A stretch of 64,000 nt of DNA from positions 3,720,001 through 3,784,000 of the forward strand of contig NZ_CP142104.1 in NCBI RefSeq assembly GCF_035751725.1. The letters are read 5' to 3'. This document shows positions 56,450-64,000 of this stretch, one piece after another. Source of the DNA: Pseudomonas frederiksbergensis. Its GTDB lineage: Bacteria; Pseudomonadota; Gammaproteobacteria; Pseudomonadales; Pseudomonadaceae. Below the pieces are notes generated by a model. The model ran no database searches. It saw only the letters and a program-made list of their open reading frames with translations, and had not been told where the DNA came from. Each line of letters starts with the position of its first letter. Position 1 is the first letter of the stretch. The translations under genes were made by a program, and so were the position numbers.

Positions 56450-57757
56450 ATGCACACCCTCACCCAACTCCAAACCGGCCAACTGTCGGGCATTACCCGA
56501 CTAAAGCTGTCATGCGGCCTGACGGAGTTTCCCCAGGAAATTTTCGATCTCGCGGACTCGCTGGAAATCCTCGACCTGAGCGGCAACCTGCTCGACACGC
56601 TGCCAGCGGATCTCAATCGCCTGACTCGCCTGCGAGTGTTGTTCTGTTCGGATAATCGCTTCGTCGAACTGCCTGAGTGCCTGGGCCGTTGCAGCGCATT
56701 GACCATGGTCGGCTTCAAGGCCAACCGCATCGAGCGCGTGACCGGCGCAGCCTTGCCACCCCTGTTGCGCTGGCTGATCCTGACCGATAACTGCATCAGC
56801 CAGTTGCCGGAGGAGCTGGGCCGGCGTCCCCACCTGCAAAAATTGATGCTGGCAGGCAACCGCCTGCGGCAGTTGCCGCAAAGCCTCGCACAGTGTCATC
56901 GCCTCGAATTGCTGCGTGTTTCCGCCAATCAACTGGCCGAGCTGCCGTCGTGGTTGTTGGAAATGCCGAGTCTCAGTTGGCTGGCCTACGCGGGTAACCC
57001 GTTGGAAGCTGAAGCCAATGCCCAGGCGCTGCATGTCGCCACACCGATCGACTGGTCCCAACTGAGCTTGCAACAGTCGTTGGGCGAAGGGGCATCGGGC
57101 GTGATCCACCAAGCGCTATGGCAAACGCCAGGCCAGGCCGGGCGCGACGTCGCGGTGAAGCTCTACAAAGGCCAAATGACCAGCGATGGCTCGCCGCTGC
57201 ATGAAATGCATGCGTGCATCACCGCTGGCAAGCATCCGAACCTGATCGAGGTGTTGGGTCAGGTCAACGGTCACCCCGAGCACCAGGAAGGGTTGGTGAT
57301 GGCCCTGATCGGCCCCGATTACCGCAACCTGGCCGGGCTGCCGAGCCTGGAATCCTGTACGCGTGACGTCTATCCCGACGAACTGCGCCTGCGCGCCGAT
57401 GTGGCCGTGCGCATCGCCCAAGGCATTGCCCGTGTGGCGGGTCACCTGCATCGGCGAGGCCTGACCCATGGGGATCTGTATGGCCACAATATCCTCTGCA
57501 ACGACCAGGGCGATTGTTTACTGGGGGATTTTGGCGCGGCGTCTTTCCATGCCCCGGTTGATGACCGGCAGACCCGCGCGTTGCAACGCATTGAAGTGCG
57601 CGCCTTCGGGATTTTGCTGGGGGAGTTGCTGGCGCGGATCGAACCGGCGTCCAGTATCGAGGATCTTTCACGATTGAAGGATCTGGAGGCGCGCTGCTGC
57701 CAGCCGGATGTACTGGCGCGGCCGGGGTTTGACGAGATAGAAGGTCTACTGCACTAG
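56450..57757 (+). CDS. Leucine-rich-repeat protein kinase
   Basis: A 435-residue protein with about seven leucine-rich repeats (about 15-185, with repeats such as LEILDLSGNLLDTLP and LQKLMLAGNRLRQLP) joined to a eukaryotic-type kinase domain (about 205-435). Kinase features: glycine loop LGEGASG (211-217), VAVK Lys237, HGD in place of HRD (340-342) with Asn347, and DFG (360-362), so catalysis looks possible. There is no signal peptide or membrane segment. The target and physiological role are unknown. Confidence 0.87.
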   Translation: MHTLTQLQTGQLSGITRLKLSCGLTEFPQEIFDLADSLEILDLSGNLLDTLPADLNRLTRLRVLFCSDNRFVELPECLGRCSALTMVGFKANRIERVTGAALPPLLRWLILTDNCISQLPEELGRRPHLQKLMLAGNRLRQLPQSLAQCHRLELLRVSANQLAELPSWLLEMPSLSWLAYAGNPLEAEANAQALHVATPIDWSQLSLQQSLGEGASGVIHQALWQTPGQAGRDVAVKLYKGQMTSDGSPLHEMHACITAGKHPNLIEVLGQVNGHPEHQEGLVMALIGPDYRNLAGLPSLESCTRDVYPDELRLRADVAVRIAQGIARVAGHLHRRGLTHGDLYGHNILCNDQGDCLLGDFGAASFHAPVDDRQTRALQRIEVRAFGILLGELLARIEPASSIEDLSRLKDLEARCCQPDVLARPGFDEIEGLLH

Positions 57758-57763
57758 CGTGGC

Positions 57764-57781
57764 GAGGGAGCTTGCTCCCTC
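57764..57781. terminator. Perfect hairpin between convergent genes (REP-like)
   Basis: GAGGGAGC-TT-GCTCCCTC right after the kinase stop, within GTGGCGAGGGAGCTTGCTCC, a variant of the REP core. It may terminate both converging transcripts. Confidence 0.55.
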
Positions 57782-57798
57782 ACCGCTGCGGCTTCGGC

Positions 57799-58503
57799 TT
57801 AACCCGCCAGGCCGACAAACATGTCCTGCACGTCGTCGTGGTTGTCGAGACCTTCGAGGAACGCCTCGACTTCGGCCATCTGCTCGTCGGTCAGGCCGCT
57901 GACCGGATTCTTCGGCTGATAGCCCAGTTTGGCGGACAACACGGTAAAGCCCTGTTCCGGCAACGCCTTTTGCACGGCATCAAGGTCGGCAGGATCAGTG
58001 ATGAACAACGTCGCGCCGTCCTCGCCCGGTTCGAAATCCTGGGCACCGGCCTCGATGGCGGCCATTTCCGGATCAGCATCGGGGCTGTCCGGGGCGGCTT
58101 CGATCATGCCCACGTGGTTGAAGTCCCAGGCTACCGAACCCGACGCGCCGAGTTGGCCCTTGCGGAACGCAACGCGAATCTCGGCCACGGTACGGTTGAT
58201 GTTGTCGGTCACGCACTCAACGATCAGCGGCACCTGATGGGGCGCGAACCCTTCGTAGGTCACACGATGGTATTGCACGGTTTCGCCAAGCTGGCCGGAA
58301 CCCTTCTTGATCGCACGCTCCAGGGTCTCGCGGGGCATCGAAGCCTTTTTAGCCTGCTCGACCACCAGCCGCAGGTGTGCGTTGGTGGCGACATCGGCAC
58401 CGTTTCGCGCCGCAATGGTGATTTCCTTCACCAGCTTGCCGAAGATCTTGCCCTTGGCGTTGGCAGCCGCTTCTTTGTGTTTAACCTTCCACTGTGCGCC
58501 CAT
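57799..58503 (-). CDS. YebC/PmpR-family DNA-binding protein, YeeN-like
   Basis: A 234-residue TACO1/YebC-fold protein. The family start differs from YebC ([20 protein letters not shown] instead of GHSKWANIQHRK), as in the E. coli paralogue YeeN. It shows [34 protein letters not shown] and [11 protein letters not shown], which are family landmarks. It may act as a transcriptional regulator or in translation of proline stretches, as proposed for YebC. Confidence 0.9.
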   Translation of the reverse strand: MGAQWKVKHKEAAANAKGKIFGKLVKEITIAARNGADVATNAHLRLVVEQAKKASMPRETLERAIKKGSGQLGETVQYHRVTYEGFAPHQVPLIVECVTDNINRTVAEIRVAFRKGQLGASGSVAWDFNHVGMIEAAPDSPDADPEMAAIEAGAQDFEPGEDGATLFITDPADLDAVQKALPEQGFTVLSAKLGYQPKNPVSGLTDEQMAEVEAFLEGLDNHDDVQDMFVGLAG

Positions 58504-58723
58504 TACTCACTCTCTTGTCTGACGCGCCGAGACATCTGCCGGCCGGCGCTGTGGCGCAAGTTTATACGGCCTAAACCGGCTGATCGACCAAAAAATCGCG
58601 GCGGCCCAATCGACATTTTCACAACATGCTGTAGGGGGTTTCTGAAATAGCGATTTGGGGACAGCGTCACGCGCCGGGGTTTCGTACCCTTTGTACTCTC
58701 TCCCTCAGCCAGGATGGGCCGCG

Positions 58724-60133
58724 ATGCGCAACGACACGGAACACCCTTTCAGCTTGACGATCATCCAAAGCGATATGCGCTTGCAGGTCCTGAGGCTCAA
58801 CGGCCAGGAAGCGCTCAATCAACCGTACCGCTTCGACCTCGACCTGATTGGCCTGATGCCGCCGATCAGCCCTGACGTTTTGCTCGGGCAAGCAGCCTTC
58901 CTACGCCTGGAAGGTCAGGCGGGCATACATGGCGTCGTGCACAGCATCAGCCTGACCGCGGGTGCTGCGCATCGCGTTGGTTATCGCGTGACGCTGGTTC
59001 CTTACCTCCAGCAGTTGGAACAAGGTCCGCGGCGGCAGATCTTTCATCGGCTCAGTGTCGTAGAGATCTTGCAGAACCTGCTGGAGGACAACGCACTGCC
59101 TGCCCATAGCTATCGCTTCGAACTGCCAAATGGGCAATATCCGCGTCGCCCGTTTTGCATCCAGTACGAAGAAAGCGACCTGACGCTGCTGCAGCGCTTA
59201 TGCGAAGAGGAAGGCATTCACTACCATTTCGAACATACGCCCCAGGGCCATGTCCTGGTGTTTGCGGAGGACCCAAAGAGCTTTCCTTTACAGTCGGCTG
59301 GACTGCTCTCGCACGCAGAGGCGGATAAGCGCGGCACTATCACGCGGTTGTATCAACGCCATCACTCGGTCCCCCCTGGGCCGCCCGAAGGGTTTCGTGA
59401 TCGGGCAGTGGCCGAGGAAACCAACCCCACGTTACCGGTCCCCCAGGATTCAACGCACGAAAGAATGCGTGACGACCCCGCGAAAACCCACCGTTTCCAG
59501 GCGGGCCGGCGGCGTCTCGAACGGTTGCGCTATCGAAAACGGGAGATCCACGGGCATACCACCTCCTCGGCCATGCGCAGCGGTCATATCGCACAGATCG
59601 ATGGGCATCCGGTATCGACGTTCAATGATCAATGGCTGATTACAGAGGTCCGGCACCGTGGACGGCAATTCTCCATCCTGCAGAGGAACCTGCCGGACAC
59701 ACCATCGGCCAAGCATTACCGCAACCGGTTCTGCGCGATTCCCTGGTCTTCCGTGTACCGACCGCCCATCAAGCATCCCAAGCCATGCATACCCGGTTAT
59801 CACCTCGCCTATGTGCTCGGCCCGACAGGTCAGGCTGCGACGCCCGACGACCAAGGTCGGATCATGGTCAGCCTCTGGCGTCGCGATGATGAAGGCATTG
59901 TGCTGCCCGTGTCGCGCCTTGCGACCGACAACCCACCTTCCTGGGTGGGCGGCAGCGAGGTACTGGTGAGCTTCCTTGACGGTGATCCCGACCGGCCGGT
60001 GTTGTGCGCCAGATCGCTCCAACCCGTCCCGGACAACGGCGGCCCCGTATCAACGTCCCCCTCGACGACGGGCAACAACGATGTGAACCTTCTATTCGAC
60101 TGGCTCTTGAATCCACCGGACATGACGCCTTGA
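58724..60133 (+). CDS. vgrG: Short VgrG-type spike protein (type VI secretion)
   Basis: A 469-residue VgrG-like protein. The gp27-like N-terminal part (about 8-290) includes YEESDLTLLQRLCEEEGIHYHFEH, a hallmark, and a gp5-like OB domain follows (about 365-445, DDQGRIMVSLWRRDDEG and VSFLDGDPDRP). It stops soon after the OB fold, so the triple beta-helix spike of full-length VgrG (600-700 residues) is absent or severely cut. No other T6SS gene, adaptor or effector is nearby: an orphan. ATG 58724 was chosen; the upstream in-frame extension lacks similarity. Confidence 0.82.
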   Translation: MRNDTEHPFSLTIIQSDMRLQVLRLNGQEALNQPYRFDLDLIGLMPPISPDVLLGQAAFLRLEGQAGIHGVVHSISLTAGAAHRVGYRVTLVPYLQQLEQGPRRQIFHRLSVVEILQNLLEDNALPAHSYRFELPNGQYPRRPFCIQYEESDLTLLQRLCEEEGIHYHFEHTPQGHVLVFAEDPKSFPLQSAGLLSHAEADKRGTITRLYQRHHSVPPGPPEGFRDRAVAEETNPTLPVPQDSTHERMRDDPAKTHRFQAGRRRLERLRYRKREIHGHTTSSAMRSGHIAQIDGHPVSTFNDQWLITEVRHRGRQFSILQRNLPDTPSAKHYRNRFCAIPWSSVYRPPIKHPKPCIPGYHLAYVLGPTGQAATPDDQGRIMVSLWRRDDEGIVLPVSRLATDNPPSWVGGSEVLVSFLDGDPDRPVLCARSLQPVPDNGGPVSTSPSTTGNNDVNLLFDWLLNPPDMTP

Positions 60134-60316
60134 GGAAATCCCGTGGCCTGGTCGAGAACGGGCTCCCCGAGGCTGATGGCAAGACCATTCGGCGAGCGAA
60201 TCATAAATTCATCGGGTCAACTTGATCTGCCTCATGCGAACCCAACGAAACGGGCATACAGTCCAAGCACAACGCTGCCCAGACAGCGCTTTACCCTGAC
60301 GACTGGAGATACCCGC

Positions 60317-60865
60317 ATGCCCTGGAAAAATTCCACAAACCGCTACAGTACCGTCACGGTCACCTTGCACTGGTTGATGCTGGTGCTGCTGGCCGTGGTT
60401 TATGCCTGCATTGAGTTCCGGGGGATTTTCCCCAAGGGCAGCGACGGTCGAACGTTGATCAAGGAAGCGCACTTCATGCTTGGCCTGACCGTGTTCGTGC
60501 TGGTCTGGCTGCGCCTGTTCGCCCGAAGCATGGGCAAGGCACCCGCAATCTTTCCGGCATCTCCCGCCTGGCAAACCTTCCTGGCGCGCCTGATGCACTG
60601 GGCGTTGTACCTGTTCATGGTTGCCATGCCACTGCTGGGTTGGCTGATCACCAGCGCCGAAGGGCATCAGGTGATGTTCTACGGTTTTGACTTACCGTTG
60701 CTTGTCGAGCCGGACAAGGCGTTTGCCGAGCAACTGGAAGGCTGGCATGTGCTTGGCGGCACCGTCGGCTATTGGTTGATTGGCCTGCATGCGTTGGCCG
60801 GGCTGTATCACCATTATGTGGTGCGCGATAACACGTTGCTGCGGATGCTGCCCAAGCGCGGTTGA
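60317..60865 (+). CDS. Cytochrome b561
   Basis: A 182-residue four-helix diheme membrane protein, with putative ligand His in VTLHWLMLV, KEAHFMLGL, LMHWALYLF and HALAGLYHHYV. It is related to the copy at 45643 and presumably also oxidises ubiquinol. The partner is unclear; it is single. ATG 60317 follows GGAG. Confidence 0.9.
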   Translation: MPWKNSTNRYSTVTVTLHWLMLVLLAVVYACIEFRGIFPKGSDGRTLIKEAHFMLGLTVFVLVWLRLFARSMGKAPAIFPASPAWQTFLARLMHWALYLFMVAMPLLGWLITSAEGHQVMFYGFDLPLLVEPDKAFAEQLEGWHVLGGTVGYWLIGLHALAGLYHHYVVRDNTLLRMLPKRG

Positions 60866-60872
60866 GCACCGC

Positions 60873-61781
60873 TTACTCAAGTCCCCGGCGGCCCTGCAAA
60901 CCGCCGGTGTGAACGAAGATCAAGCGAGTGCCCGGCTCGATCGCACCGGCCTCGACGCGAGCCTTGAGCAACATCAGCGCCTTGCCGGTGTAGAGCGGCT
61001 CCAGTTCGATGGCCTGGGTGGTTTCGATGAACGCGGCGAGATCACTGTCAACCCGGCCGAAGCCACCACGGCTGCCATCAAACAGCTCATAATGCGGATC
61101 GGCAAGGCCCGCTGCACTTACGATGCTTTCGACGTTCTGCCTGACGCCATGGCCTTCGGGCACCGCCAGGACGCCATGCACCGGGCGTTTGCCTGCTTCA
61201 GCCAGCACCAGGCCCGCGAGCGACGTTCCGGTGCCGCAGGCCAGCCACCAGCCGTGATAGTCCTCCCAGCCCAACGCCGCCAGTTGGTCACGTGCACAGC
61301 TCGCCCAGGTCATGCAGCCTTGTGCACCCGGAAGTCCCGCACCGCCTTCCGGCACGGGCCAGAAGCCAGGGTATTGCGACTGCCAAGGCGTCCAGAAGTT
61401 TGCGTCATGACGCCTGCGGTATCCTTCGTAACCCAACCAGTGCAGCGTCATGCCGAACGCTTTCAGGTCCAGTACCGTCGGCGTTTCCCGAGGATGGCCC
61501 CGCAACAACCCCACCGTTGGAAAACCGAAGCGCTTGCCCGCAGCGGCCAGCGCGTGCAAATGATTGGAATAAGCGCCGCCCAGGCTCATCACACCTGCCG
61601 CACCGGCCTGATGGGCAGCGAGCAGGTGGTGAAGCAGCTTGAACCATTTGTTGCCGCTGATCAGCGGATCGATCCGGTCCAGGCGCAAGACCGCCACTTC
61701 GACGCTGGCGTGGGCGAGCCAGTCCAAGTGAAGGCGTTCGAGGCGAGGTTGGGGATGCCAGTCTAGGGCGGGAAGAAGCAT
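60873..61781 (-). CDS. PLP-dependent D-cysteine desulfhydrase/ACC deaminase family
   Basis: A 302-residue fold-type II PLP enzyme. The Schiff-base Lys is in SGNKWFKL (about 43-50), with GGAYSNHLHALA binding the substrate carboxylate and ACGTGTSLAG the phosphate. Members include ACC deaminase and D-cysteine desulfhydrase. At 302 residues it is shorter than true ACC deaminases (about 338), so a D-cysteine-type activity seems more probable; the specific substrate is open. Confidence 0.87.
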   Translation of the reverse strand: MLLPALDWHPQPRLERLHLDWLAHASVEVAVLRLDRIDPLISGNKWFKLLHHLLAAHQAGAAGVMSLGGAYSNHLHALAAAGKRFGFPTVGLLRGHPRETPTVLDLKAFGMTLHWLGYEGYRRRHDANFWTPWQSQYPGFWPVPEGGAGLPGAQGCMTWASCARDQLAALGWEDYHGWWLACGTGTSLAGLVLAEAGKRPVHGVLAVPEGHGVRQNVESIVSAAGLADPHYELFDGSRGGFGRVDSDLAAFIETTQAIELEPLYTGKALMLLKARVEAGAIEPGTRLIFVHTGGLQGRRGLE

Positions 61782-61854
61782 GGCTGCGGGCCGGGTGGAA
61801 AACAGGCCAATATGTTAACAGCTGGTCGCGGACTCCCTGGCATCCGAAGAAACG

Positions 61855-61880
61855 GTGGGCGCGAGCAGGCTCGCTCCCAC
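61855..61880. repeat. REP-like element
   Basis: GTGGGCGCGAGCAGGCTCGCTCCCAC, a near-palindrome in the 130-base gap before fadH. Confidence 0.65.
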
Positions 61881-61911
61881 CGAGGATCCCGGGAGTCTAC
61901 ACAATTGCGCC

Positions 61912-63972
<2,061 letters not shown>

Positions 63973-64000
63973 TCACGGAAAAATGTGGAAGCTCTGTGGC

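Overview
The window is a high-GC chromosomal segment of a fluorescent-group Pseudomonas. The evidence is gene content and two small RNAs typical of that genus: an iron-responsive PrrF RNA (about 44049-44160) and a Crc-sequestering RNA of the CrcZ/Y/X family (about 34872-35250) directly downstream of HMG-CoA lyase, the position I recall for crcY in P. putida. I see no rRNA, tRNA, insertion sequence, CRISPR array or intact prophage. REP-like palindromes lie in many intergenic gaps. The first gene (aldo/keto reductase) is cut by the window edge.

Layout. 1-8400: aldo/keto reductase end, DNA polymerase II (polB), a CBS-domain protein, a pqi envelope lipid-transport operon (two PqiA halves, PqiB, PqiC), a GST, and a secreted protein made almost entirely of eight 13-residue repeats. 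8500-24600: housekeeping and accessory genes, namely a DUF1615 lipoprotein, a zinc-type HemB with a PhzF-like protein and a second GST, a histidine phosphatase, the SelD/MnmH tRNA selenouridine pair, paired YdcZ-type membrane proteins with a LysR regulator, an esterase, an M14-type deacylase, a basic amino-acid binding protein, rhodanese/FtrA, and CobF with a divergent histidine phosphatase-like protein. 24600-29800: an N-formylglutamate amidohydrolase with two isolated arginine succinyltransferase-like genes, then a visibly AT-rich three-gene cassette of unknown function.

29970-42800: an oxaloacetate decarboxylase-like gene, an acyl-CoA dehydrogenase with a LysR regulator, and the complete leucine/isovalerate (liu) pathway: liuR, liuE (mvaB), crcY, a divergent acyl-CoA synthetase and liuABCD, with two LiuR-like operators in the divergent promoter region. 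The crcY promoter shows a sigma-54 -24/-12 element and TGTTAC repeats upstream that look like CbrB sites. 42800-48700: an S24-type repressor that has lost its catalytic serine, a small DUF6124-like protein, PrrF with its Fur box, an M14 carboxypeptidase, and a stress module (catalase-like peroxidase plus cytochrome b561, divergent from an ECF sigma/anti-sigma pair). Both sides of that module carry the same GGAAT-N16-CGTC promoter.

48700-64000: an IclR regulator divergent from a seven-gene import-and-oxidation operon (ABC transporter plus HcnABC-like three-subunit amine/opine dehydrogenase), a leucine-rich-repeat protein kinase, a YeeN-like YebC protein, a short orphan VgrG, a second cytochrome b561, a D-cysteine desulfhydrase/ACC deaminase homologue and 2,4-dienoyl-CoA reductase (fadH).

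The least explained items are the AT-rich cassette at 28144-29793 and the tandem-repeat secreted protein at 7968-8363. The best regulatory finds are the two sRNAs and the twin ECF promoters. All family assignments were made by reading motifs; no database search was run.
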